Of a stretch of DNA of 56,280 bases, positions 7,871-16,800 are shown in pieces; position 1 is the stretch's first letter; each line of letters opens with the position of its first letter. A program made the translations under genes and the position numbers. The notes beneath the pieces were generated by a model. The model was not told the origin of the DNA, made no database searches, and worked only from the letters and a program-made list of their open reading frames with translations. This stretch comes from Candidatus Atribacteria bacterium UBA6251 (GTDB lineage Bacteria; Atribacterota; Phoenicimicrobiia; Phoenicimicrobiales; Phoenicimicrobiaceae). The stretch lies in assembly GCA_002441285.1 (NCBI GenBank), contig DJVR01000020.1, positions 1 to 56,280 of the forward strand, in the 5' to 3' direction.

Positions 7871-9512
7871 ATTATTGGTTAGAGTAGATGGCTCTTGTTA
7901 TCCTAATCCTGGTAATATGGCTATCGGAATTGTCATTTATAAAGATGGTGAACTAATGAAAAAGATTAGTGAAAATGCTGGTTATGGAACGAATAATCTT
8001 GCCGAGTATAAAGCTTTGATCCGGGCATTGGAGGAGATTAAGGAGATAGAAGCAGACAGGATTGATATATATTGTGATAGTCAACTGGTAGTAAAGCAAT
8101 TAAATGGAATTTATAATATTAAAGATAAAAATATTACCAAATTATTTAAGCAGGTAAAAAATTTATTATCTACTTTTAGTGGAAAAATAAATTTTATCTG
8201 GGATAAGAGGGAAAACAATCGCCTGGCAGATAATTTAGCTAGACAATCAATTTTATCGGAAGAGAGGAAAAAAAGGGAAAAAGCAGCGGAAAACTTGGAA
8301 GTAATAAAAAAGAAGGATTATTTTTTGGTTAGTAGTTCCCAACCAGGAAAGTATTATCGAGTGGATCCAAAAGTACCAAGTTGTAATTGTGCAGATTTTA
8401 CTAAAAAGGTTGGGCAAAAAAAAATGGAATGTAAGCATCTTATCGCCGTAAAAAAAGTTATTGTTCAAAACGAAAAGAGAAGTATAAAGGGTAGAAGATC
8501 AAAAATGAAAGTTCTTATTTTAAGCAAGATGGTTGATCGGAAAACCTGGAGTGACATTCTAGATGGATTAAATCAAAAAATTAATATTAATGCGGAATTT
8601 ATTATTCCTGAAGAGGGGGGAAAGGAAGCAGTAAAAAAATATTTAAGCGAAGTAGAAGCAATTATCGGAGGGAATTTTACCCTGGAAGATCTTAAAAAGG
8701 CTAAAAAATTAAAATTAATTCAGATCCCTTTTGCTGGAGTAGATAAATTAGATTTTAATTTATTAAAACAGTTTCCCCAAATTTATGTTTGTAATGTGCA
8801 TATTAATAAAGTTGCGGTTGCTGAGCATGCCTTTGCCTTACTGCTAGCTTTAGGTAAAAAAATAGTAAATTATGACCAGGATTTGAGAAAGGGAATCTGG
8901 CATGGTTTTATCACTCATGAACCGATTATTCAACTACAGGGTAAGACTATAGGTATAATTGGATTAGGGTCTATAGGTTGGGAAATTGCCTTACGGGCAA
9001 AGAGTTTTGGTATGCAAGTCTATGCCCTAAAGAATAGAATTAAAAAGGAAGATATAGAAAAGAAGAAGATTATAGAATTTCTGGGGGAGAGCAAAGATTT
9101 ACCTCAAGTAATAAAGAATTCTGATTTTATTATTATTACTTTACCCCTAACTTCTCAGACTAGAGGGTTAATTAGTTATAAAGAATTAAAACTAATGAAG
9201 GGAAAATATCTCCTTAATCTTGCTCGGGGAGAGATTATTGTGGAAGAAGATTTATATAAGGCTTTGCAAGAAAAAATCTTAGCTGGAGCAGCTATAGATA
9301 CCTGGTACCAATATCCTACCACAGAACAAAAAATAATATTACCCAGTAAATACAATTTTCATACCTTAGACAATCTTATTATGAGCCCCCATACTGCTGG
9401 TTATACTGAACAAGCTTTAAAAGAAAATATTCAGGCAGTATTTAATAATCTAGTTAAGCTTTATTATGGTGAAGAACCAGAAAATAGAATAAATCCAGAG
9501 TTGGAATATTAG
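7863..9512 (+). CDS. Fusion: RNase HI, SWIM zinc finger, D-2-hydroxyacid dehydrogenase
   Basis: A single 549-aa frame holds three modules. Residues 1-130 are RNase HI with all four metal-binding acids (Asp9, Glu48, Asp72, Asp123). Residues about 150-200 carry a SWIM-type zinc motif, CxC...CxH (Cys174, Cys176, Cys190, His192). Residues about 215-549 are a D-isomer-specific 2-hydroxyacid dehydrogenase with GLGSIG (367-372), catalytic Arg455 and His510. The usual catalytic Glu is not evident; that segment reads DTWYQYP. There is no stop between modules, but an in-frame ATG at 8505 (Met215) starts exactly where the dehydrogenase begins, with AAAGGG about 12 nt upstream. It could therefore be a true fusion, or two products from one frame. 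It overlaps the LOG-like gene. Confidence 0.85.
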   Translation: MSKLLVRVDGSCYPNPGNMAIGIVIYKDGELMKKISENAGYGTNNLAEYKALIRALEEIKEIEADRIDIYCDSQLVVKQLNGIYNIKDKNITKLFKQVKNLLSTFSGKINFIWDKRENNRLADNLARQSILSEERKKREKAAENLEVIKKKDYFLVSSSQPGKYYRVDPKVPSCNCADFTKKVGQKKMECKHLIAVKKVIVQNEKRSIKGRRSKMKVLILSKMVDRKTWSDILDGLNQKININAEFIIPEEGGKEAVKKYLSEVEAIIGGNFTLEDLKKAKKLKLIQIPFAGVDKLDFNLLKQFPQIYVCNVHINKVAVAEHAFALLLALGKKIVNYDQDLRKGIWHGFITHEPIIQLQGKTIGIIGLGSIGWEIALRAKSFGMQVYALKNRIKKEDIEKKKIIEFLGESKDLPQVIKNSDFIIITLPLTSQTRGLISYKELKLMKGKYLLNLARGEIIVEEDLYKALQEKILAGAAIDTWYQYPTTEQKIILPSKYNFHTLDNLIMSPHTAGYTEQALKENIQAVFNNLVKLYYGEEPENRINPELEY

Positions 9513-9629
9513 ATGCGTAATAAGTGGGGAGCAATGTGTAATTGGTGATGAGCAATTAATTTAGTTTAAATTATAAAATTTTTATAATTGATATCCTAAT
9601 AGATTAATTACTCACCACTAATTACGCAT
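9513..9629. repeat. Direct plus inverted repeat of a 23-nt unit between convergent genes
   Basis: Two imperfect direct copies of a unit (9513-9535 and 9538-9560) are followed by an inverted copy (9603-9629). Each left copy matches the reverse complement of the right arm at 20 of 23 positions. The loop holds a further AT palindrome around TTATAAAATTTTTATAA. The unit begins immediately after the TAG of the fusion gene and lies before the convergent hflC stop. The transcript could fold into a long hairpin and act as a bidirectional terminator. It also resembles dispersed REP or MITE-like intergenic repeats. Confidence 0.75.
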
Positions 9630-9643
9630 AAGTATTTATTAAA

Positions 9644-10495
9644 TCACGGTTTAGTTAAATATTTTAGAAATTCAGAATCTACCGAAAGTAGGATGGTGGT
9701 CTTTTCGTTAAGTGTATTTTTATATGCTTCTAACGTTCGAATAAAACTATAGAACTCAGGGTTCTGATTAAAACTTTCTGCATATATTTTAATTGCTTCA
9801 GCATCTCCCTCTCCTTTCAAAATTTGGGCATTTTTATAAGCTTCAGCTAAAATAACAGTCTTTTCTCTTTCGGTCTCAGCGATTATCTTGGCTGATTCTT
9901 CTTGTCCTTCTGCTCTATATTGTTTAGCAATCCTCTCTCTTTCTGCTTTCATGCGATCATAAATATATTTTTCATTTTCTGGGGGTAAATCTACTCGTTT
10001 AATTCGAACATCTACTATTTCTATGCCATAAGTGTTAGATTTTTCGTTACTCTTCTGTGTTACTCTTTCCATAATAGCACTTCTCTTTTCGGAAATTATT
10101 TCGTTCATATTAAATAAACCAAGATCGATGCGTAATTCTGAATAGATAATATCATCCAATCTAGCTTGAGCTCCATTAACATCTCTGACCGTCTGTAAAA
10201 AAAGCAAGGGGTCAATTATCCGCCAGCGAGCGTAATTATCCACAATTAGTGTCTTTTTATCTTTGGTAATGATTTCAGTAGGGGCGGCATCGTAAATCAA
10301 TAAACGATCTTCAAATAAAACTACATTTTGGATAAAAGGAATTTTAATATGTAAACCAGCTTCTTGAATAACTTTTATAGGTTTACCAAATTGAAGCACA
10401 ATAGCTTGTCTAGTTTCATCGACTACAAAAAAAGTAAAATTAACAATTATCAAAATGATAATTAGTATAACCATAGTAAGGGCCGTTCTTTTCAT
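9644..10495 (-). CDS. hflC: Protease modulator HflC (SPFH/band-7 membrane protein)
   Basis: Membrane-anchored SPFH protein that assembles with HflK into a cage around the FtsH protease and modulates its activity. Residues about 6-25 form one transmembrane helix (TMVILIIILIIVNFTFFVV). The band-7 domain follows, with DETRQAIVLQFGKPIK and IPFIQNVVLFEDRLL. Next is a charged coiled coil with ERERIAKQYRAEGQEESAKI, then the QNPEFYSFIRTLEAYK motif that is typical of HflC. 283 aa. The start overlaps the hflK stop by one base (TAATG), with AGGAGG just upstream, so the pair is translationally coupled. Confidence 0.95.
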   Translation of the reverse strand: MKRTALTMVILIIILIIVNFTFFVVDETRQAIVLQFGKPIKVIQEAGLHIKIPFIQNVVLFEDRLLIYDAAPTEIITKDKKTLIVDNYARWRIIDPLLFLQTVRDVNGAQARLDDIIYSELRIDLGLFNMNEIISEKRSAIMERVTQKSNEKSNTYGIEIVDVRIKRVDLPPENEKYIYDRMKAERERIAKQYRAEGQEESAKIIAETEREKTVILAEAYKNAQILKGEGDAEAIKIYAESFNQNPEFYSFIRTLEAYKNTLNEKTTILLSVDSEFLKYLTKP

Positions 10496-11514
10496 TATTT
10501 TTTCACCTCCTGATTAGGAGTAGTTAGAATATTTAAATCAGTTAATGGTAAAAATGGCAGTAAAAGACTATTTTCTTCTAAATCAAGAATAAATTTTTGT
10601 ATTTCGGGAAGAATTTCTTCCATAGTCTCTAAGTATAAGCGAACTTGAGTAACATATTCACCATTTTTATATTCAGTTAAAATTTTATTAAACTTTTCTA
10701 TGTCTCCTTCCGCTTTTCTAATTCTTTCAATTTTATATCCTTCTGCCTCTTTAATAATTTTGGCTGCTTCTCCCCGCGCTTTAGGAATAACGTCATTTTT
10801 ATATCCCTCTGCTTGATTAATATATTTACTTTTATCTTCTTTAGCACTAGCGACATCTTTAAAGGCATCCTGAACTTGTTCTGGTGGATTTACATCTTGG
10901 AGCTGTACTGCTACTATTAGAATTCCTGAATTATAATCATCCAAAAGTCTCTGTAATAAATCTTTGGTTTCTTCTTGAATTTCATATTTACCGATAGTTA
11001 AGGCTTCATCAATCTTTCTTGCTCCAATAACCTGCCTTAAAGCAGCTTCTGCTGCATCTTTAACTGTTAATTCAGGTAAGATGATATTAAAAAGATATTT
11101 TTCTGGATCTTTAATTTTATATTGTACAATTGCTTCAGCACTAACTATATTTTCATCTCCAGTTAACATTAGTGCTTCGTCAGGTATTTCTTGATAACGG
11201 GCAGGGGGACCAAAACTTGAAGTTCGAAAACCTATTTCTACCCTTTTTACCTGAGTTACGGCAGGAGTAAGTACTGTTTCAAAAGGATAGGGAAGGTGAT
11301 AGTTTAACCCCGGACTGCTTATACGATTAAATTTTCCAAATCTTTTCACTACGCCCTGTTCATCTGGTCTTACTATAAAGATTCCACTGGCTAAATAAAG
11401 AATGAGAATTAAGATTAAGAATATTCCCAGGAATTTTTTGGTAAAATTAAATTTAGGTATTTTTTCAGCCAGGTTGATTACCCTTTTTCTTTCTTCTTCA
11501 TAATATTCTGGCAT
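10495..11514 (-). CDS. hflK: Protease modulator HflK (SPFH/band-7 membrane protein)
   Basis: Partner of HflC in the FtsH-associated SPFH complex. The 339-aa protein has a short charged cytoplasmic N-terminus, one transmembrane helix (about 29-48, FLGIFLILILILYLASGIFIV) and a band-7 domain (VRPDEQGVVKRFGKF). It also has the HflK-type motif VQLQDVNPPEQVQDAF with the following KEDKSKYINQAEGYKNDVIPKA coiled-coil segment. A glycine-rich N-terminal extension, present in some proteobacterial HflK, is absent. First gene of a two-gene - strand operon. Confidence 0.95.
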   Translation of the reverse strand: MPEYYEEERKRVINLAEKIPKFNFTKKFLGIFLILILILYLASGIFIVRPDEQGVVKRFGKFNRISSPGLNYHLPYPFETVLTPAVTQVKRVEIGFRTSSFGPPARYQEIPDEALMLTGDENIVSAEAIVQYKIKDPEKYLFNIILPELTVKDAAEAALRQVIGARKIDEALTIGKYEIQEETKDLLQRLLDDYNSGILIVAVQLQDVNPPEQVQDAFKDVASAKEDKSKYINQAEGYKNDVIPKARGEAAKIIKEAEGYKIERIRKAEGDIEKFNKILTEYKNGEYVTQVRLYLETMEEILPEIQKFILDLEENSLLLPFLPLTDLNILTTPNQEVKK

Positions 11515-11582
11515 TTTTATTCCCCCTTCAAATGAAAAATGGACTACCTATAAAATAATCTTGATTAAAAAGTTATGCTAAT

Positions 11583-11611
11583 AATATATCATTAATTTAC
11601 TTAATTCTCAA
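11583..11611 (-). promoter_or_regulatory. Putative promoter of hflKC
   Basis: On the - strand: TTGAGA (11611-11606), 17-nt spacer, TATATT (11588-11583), with TGA directly before the -10 (extended -10). Leader of about 65 nt to the hflK ATG. Confidence 0.6.
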
Positions 11612-11706
11612 ATTTAGTATTTTATCTTTAATATTAATTTGATTTTATCCTTTCAAATATCGATGAGGTTATAGGCAAAAAGCGATAGAGGATTTGATTA
11701 TTTACC

Positions 11707-11735
11707 TTGAAATAACCCTTTAAAAAAGCTATAAT
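11707..11735 (+). promoter_or_regulatory. Promoter of the aldolase-phosphofructokinase operon
   Basis: TTGAAA (11707-11712), 17-nt spacer, perfect TATAAT (11730-11735). It lies 90 bp upstream of the aldolase ATG, which is preceded by AAAGGAGGTGA. Confidence 0.75.
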
Positions 11736-11825
11736 AATTAAAATTTAGTTGACTCTCATATATTATTTTAAAGAAAGATGAATAATGAATGATCTATTTT
11801 CAGAAAAAGGAAAGGAGGTGACATT

Positions 11826-12695
11826 ATGGCTTTAGTTACTACCAAAGAGATGTTAATTAAGGCGCAAAAAGAAAGGTTTGCGGTAGGAGCTTTTAATGCT
11901 AATAATATGGAAATAATCCAGGCTATCCTGGAGACTGCAGAAGAAGAAAAGGCTCCTGTAATTCTACAGGCATCGCAAGGTGCCATAAAATATGCCGGCT
12001 TGGATATTATCGTAGCAATGGTAAAGGTGGAGGCAGAAAAAGTCAGTGTTCCGGTGGCTTTGCATTTGGATCATGGAACAGATTATTTTCAAAATATTCA
12101 GTGCTTGAGAGCAGGATTTACCTCTTTAATGTTTGATGGTTCCAAATTGCCTTTTACTGAAAATGTAGAAATGACTAAAAAGGTAGTAGAAATGGCTCAT
12201 GCCTGTAATATTCCAGTAGAAGGAGAATTGGGACAGATAGGAAAAATGGGAGATAGCGATGAACCAGGAGTAGCCCTGGAGAGAGTAAAAGAGACCATGG
12301 CTAAACCAGAAGAAGCCGCTAGATTTGTAGAACTAACCAAAATAGATTCTCTGGCAGCCGCTGTAGGAACCATTCATGGTTGTCGAACCCCGTTTGCAAA
12401 ATTAGATATTCCTCGAATTGAAAGAATCCGGGAATTAACTGGAGTACCATTAGTTTTGCATGGAGCTTCTGGCGTAAATGATGAAGAGGTAAAAAAAGGA
12501 ATTGCTGCTGGTATCTGTAAAATAAATATAGATACTCGTATTCGACAGAGATTTACAGAAAAAATAAGAGAGATTATAGAAAAATACCCAGATGAAATAG
12601 ATCCTAGAAAAATACTTGGTCCAGCTAAAGAAGCTGCCAAAGAGATTATTAGAGATAGAATGAGAGTCTTTGGCTGCTCTGGAAAGGCTTGGTGA
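11826..12695 (+). CDS. fba: Class II fructose-1,6-bisphosphate aldolase
   Basis: Zinc-dependent cleavage and condensation of fructose-1,6-bisphosphate with glyceraldehyde-3-P and DHAP. 289 aa, normal for the class II family. Signature motifs: VTTKEMLIKAQKERFAVGAFNANN at the N-terminus; LHLDHGTD with metal or proton-transfer histidines at 80 and 83; VEGELGQIG; AVGTIHG; and VLHGASGV. Tagatose-bisphosphate aldolase is the main alternative in this family. The upstream promoter and strong AAAGGAGGTGA suggest high expression. It overlaps the phosphofructokinase gene when that gene is read from GTG 12692 (GTGA), so the two glycolytic enzymes are co-transcribed. Confidence 0.95.
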   Translation: MALVTTKEMLIKAQKERFAVGAFNANNMEIIQAILETAEEEKAPVILQASQGAIKYAGLDIIVAMVKVEAEKVSVPVALHLDHGTDYFQNIQCLRAGFTSLMFDGSKLPFTENVEMTKKVVEMAHACNIPVEGELGQIGKMGDSDEPGVALERVKETMAKPEEAARFVELTKIDSLAAAVGTIHGCRTPFAKLDIPRIERIRELTGVPLVLHGASGVNDEEVKKGIAAGICKINIDTRIRQRFTEKIREIIEKYPDEIDPRKILGPAKEAAKEIIRDRMRVFGCSGKAW

Positions 12696-12700
12696 TAATT

Positions 12701-13732
12701 ATGGTGAAAAAAATAGCTATTTTAACTGGTGGTGGAGACTGTCCTGGGTTAAATCCTACTATTCGGGGAGCGTTTTACCGGGCTCAAGATTATCAATACG
12801 AAGTATTTGGAATTCAAGATGGTTGGAAAGGATTGGTAAAAGGCGAATTAAAACCTTTAAAAATAGAACAGGTTAGAGAGATAACTGAACAGGGAGGGAC
12901 TATTTTAGGGACTTCCCGATTAAACCCTTTTAAACTAAAGGATGGAATTCAGAATATAAAAAAAACTTTAGAAAAATATCAGATTGAGGCGATATTAGCT
13001 ATCGGAGGAGAAGATACCCTAGGAGTAGCTAATCGTCTATTTGAAGAAGAAGGTATCCAAGTAGTAGGTGCGCCAAAAACTATGGATAATGATTTATGTG
13101 GAACTGATTATACCTTCGGTTTCGATAGTTCAGTGACTAGGGCTATGGAAGCTATGAAAAGCCTGCAAGATACTGGCCGTTCACATCATAGAGTTATGAT
13201 TTTAGAGGTAATGGGTAGACATGCAGGTTGGGTTGCTTTATTTACAGGTTTAGCTTCTGGAGCGGATTGGACGCTTATTCCAGAAGTAGAAATCAATATT
13301 GAAGAGATGTGTTTGCATATAAAGGAGATTTATAACCGATATAGATATGCCTCTATAGTAGTTTCAGAGGGAGTAAGCTTACCAGGATTGGAAACCGGGG
13401 AAGAGGAATTAGACCAATTTGGGCATATGATTTTACGAAAAAGAGGCATAGGACAGTTATTGGCTGACTTAATTGAAGAGAAAACAGGTATTGAAACCCG
13501 TTATGCAGTAATCGGTCATATGCAAAGAGGAGGAACTCCTACTCTTTTTGATCGGATTCTGGGATTAAGATGTGGAGTAACTGCAATCGATTTAATTGCT
13601 GAAGCTAAGTTTGGTTATATGGCCGCACTTCAAGGAAATGAAGTAGTAGGGGTGCCTTTAAAAGAAGCAGTTCAAAAATTAAAAATAGTAGATAGCAGAT
13701 GGTGGAAATTCGCACAAGTGTTTTTTAAATAA
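12701..13732 (+). CDS. Phosphofructokinase, probably PPi-dependent
   Basis: PfkA-family enzyme phosphorylating fructose-6-P. Motifs are GGGDCPGLNPTIRG, GGEDTLGVA and PKTMDNDLCGTDYTFGF. At the two donor-selecting sites (Escherichia coli Gly104 and Gly124) this protein has Asp (in GGEDT) and Lys (in PKTMDND). That combination marks pyrophosphate-dependent enzymes in the family. PPi use would make the step reversible and save ATP. Possible starts are TTG 12689, GTG 12692 (4-nt overlap with the aldolase stop, good spacing from GGAAAGG) and ATG 12701. I chose ATG because it gives MVKKIAILTGGG, the usual family start. About 343 aa. Confidence 0.93.
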   Translation: MVKKIAILTGGGDCPGLNPTIRGAFYRAQDYQYEVFGIQDGWKGLVKGELKPLKIEQVREITEQGGTILGTSRLNPFKLKDGIQNIKKTLEKYQIEAILAIGGEDTLGVANRLFEEEGIQVVGAPKTMDNDLCGTDYTFGFDSSVTRAMEAMKSLQDTGRSHHRVMILEVMGRHAGWVALFTGLASGADWTLIPEVEINIEEMCLHIKEIYNRYRYASIVVSEGVSLPGLETGEEELDQFGHMILRKRGIGQLLADLIEEKTGIETRYAVIGHMQRGGTPTLFDRILGLRCGVTAIDLIAEAKFGYMAALQGNEVVGVPLKEAVQKLKIVDSRWWKFAQVFFK

Positions 13733-13897
13733 ATTGAAATAAATCCTTTTATCTAAACTATAAATACTTAAAACTTTTAATTAAAGTACACACCAGGTTA
13801 GTTTTTCACAAAAAAATAAAAGAATGATTTATCTAAAAAATTAGCTTAATCCTTAGAAGAACCGTTTTACTATTATAGAATCTTAAAGGAAATAAAT

Positions 13898-16800
13898 TTG
13901 GAGAATTTTAAAGTGTGGCATTCTGATTTTGTACACCTACACGTTCATAGTGAATATAGCTTATTAGATGGAGCCTGTCGAATTAAAGATTTAGTTTCAC
14001 GGGCAAAAAAATATAAGATGCCTGCTTTAGCCATTACCGATCATGGAGTGATGTATGGAGTAATCAAATTCTATAAAGAAGCTATTCATCAAGGAATCAA
14101 ACCAATCATCGGGTGCGAAGTCTACGTAGCTCCAGAAAGCAGATTTAATAAGTCTATTGAAAGAAAAGAAGCTAATTATCATCTTATTCTATTAGCAAAG
14201 AATAATCAAGGATATCAAAATTTACTTAAATTAGTTTCTTCATCTTATATAGATGGATTTTACTACAAACCAAGAATAGATAAAGAGATTTTAAAAAAAA
14301 ATAGCCAAGGATTGATTGGATTATCCGCTTGCCTTAAAGGAGAGATACCTTCTTTTATTTTACAGAATAATCTGGAAATGGCTAAAAAAGCTGCTCGGGA
14401 ATTCTTAACCATCTTTGAAGATGGTGATTTTTATCTGGAATTGCAGCAAAATGGAATGCCAGAACAGGAAATAGTTAATCGGGCTCTAATAGAAATTGGG
14501 AAAGAACTTTCCATTCCCCTGGTTGCTACCAATGATATCCATTATCTGAATCAAGAAGATTACGAAGCTCATGATATTTTACTTTGTATTCAAACAGTTA
14601 CCAATTTAAATGATCCCAAAAGGTTAAAATTTGCAACCAATAAATTTTATTTTACTTCTCCCGAAGAGATGAAACAAAATTTTATGGAAGTTCCCCAAGC
14701 AATTGAAAATACCATTCAGATTGCTGAAAAATGCAATTTAGAAATTTCTTTTAAAAAGGCTCAACTTCCTAAATTTGAAGTCCCTCCTCATCAAACAGTA
14801 AACACTTATTTAAAGGAACTATGTTATGCTGGATTAGAAAAGAGATTTAAAGAAATCACTGATGGATTAAAAAAAAGATTGGAATATGAATTAGAAGTAA
14901 TTGAAAAAATGGATTTTTCCACTTATTTTTTAATTGTTTGGGATTTTGTAAGATATGCAAAAGAGAATAAAATTATGGTGGGGCCTGGTAGAGGTTCTTC
15001 AGCGGGAAGCCTGGTAGCTTATTGCTTGGGTATTACCAATATCAATCCTATGGATTATGGTTTACTATTTGAAAGATTTTTAAATCCCGATAGAATAAGT
15101 ATGCCAGATTGTGATATTGATTTTTGTTATGAGAGAAGAGCAGAAGTAATTGATTATGTTTCTAAAAAATATGGTAATGATCACGTTGCACAGATAATTA
15201 CTTTTGGTACTATGGCTGCTCGAGCAGTTGTGCGAGACGTAGGTAGAGCATTGGGTATCCCTTATGCTCAGGTGGATAAAATTGCAAAAATGATTCCCTG
15301 GGAACCTAATATTACTATTGAAAAGGCATTAAATATTGAAAATCGTCTGAAAGAGTTGATGAAGAAAGATAAGCAAGTGCAAAAAATGATCAAGATTGCT
15401 TCCGCTTTAGAAGGATTATCCAGACATGCTTCAGTACATGCTGCAGGTATAGTTATTTCCCAGAAACCTCTAAATGAGTATCTTCCTTTACAGATAACTT
15501 CTGAGGGGGAAGTCTGTACTCAATTTGCAATGGAAGAATTAGAAGATTTAGGTTTGTTAAAGATGGATTTTTTAGGATTACGTACACTAACTGTAATTAG
15601 TAATACCTTAAAAATTATAAAACATACTCAAAATAAACAAATTGAAATCGATAATATTCCGCTAGATGATCAAAAAGTGTATACTATGCTATCGCGAGGT
15701 GAATGTACTGGAATTTTTCAACTGGAGAGTGAAGGAATGAGGGATTTAGTAAAAAGGCTTAAACCAGAGAGTATTGAAGATATAGGAGCACTATTAGCCC
15801 TCTATCGACCCGGTCCTTTAGGTAGTGGAATGATTGAAGATTTTATTAATCGAAAAAAGGGTGTAGTAAAGATTAATTATCCTCATCCTATTTTAGAACC
15901 AATTTTAAAAGAAACCTATGGAGTAATAGTATATCAAGAACAGGTAATGAAGATCGCCAGTGAATTAGCTGGTTTTAGTTTGGGGCAGGCAGATATTTTA
16001 CGAAAAGCAATGGGCAAAAAACAAAAAGCAGTAATGGAAAAACAAAGAGAACTTTTTATCAAAGGAGCCCAGAAGAATAATATTGATAAAAAAATAGCTA
16101 CCGAGGTCTTCGATTTAATCACTTATTTTGCGGGATACGGTTTTAACAAATCCCATAGTATCTCTTATGCCTTTATCTCCTATCAAACTGCTTATTTAAA
16201 AACTCATTTTCCAGTAGAATATATGGCTTCTTTACTCACCAGTATTATGGGGAATGATGAGAAGGTAGCTCTCTATATTAAGGAATGTAAAAATATGCAA
16301 ATTGAAATATTGCCTCCAGATATTAACCAGAGTCTGGTAAATTTTACGGTAGTGGGAAAGAACTCCATTCGTTTTGGATTAGCCGCCATAAAGAATGTAG
16401 GAGAAAAAGCTATTAAAAATATTATTCAAGAACGCAAAAAAAATTCTACTTTCCAATCTTTATCAGATTTTTGTTCTCGAGTCGACTTAAGATTAGTTAA
16501 TAAAAGGGTGATAGAAAGTTTAATAAAGTGTGGTGCTTTTGATTCTCTAGGTTTTAAGAGATCTCAACTTTTAAATATTCTTGACGATTGTATGAAAAGA
16601 GGACAAGAGTTACAAAAGAGTAAAAAGAATGGTCAAGTATCCCTTTTTGACCTGTTGTCGACTTCAGCAAAACAAAAAATAGAAAAGACCAAATATCAGG
16701 AAATGTTACCCGATATTCCAGAATTTGAGCGAAATAAATTGCTTTCTATGGAAAAAGAATTATTGGGATTATATATTTCTTACCATCCTTTACAAGATTA

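Larger units (their letters stand above)
11515..11825. other. 311-bp divergent intergenic region between hflK and aldolase
   Basis: Contains good promoter-like sequences in both directions (11583-11611 on -, 11707-11735 on +), about 95 bp apart. No ORF, RNA gene or clear operator palindrome is seen between them. Confidence 0.6.

Noticed and set aside
12689..12700. TTG 12689 as phosphofructokinase start
   Set aside because: It adds residues not typical of the family and is only 1 nt from GGAAAGG; GTG 12692 or ATG 12701 are better.
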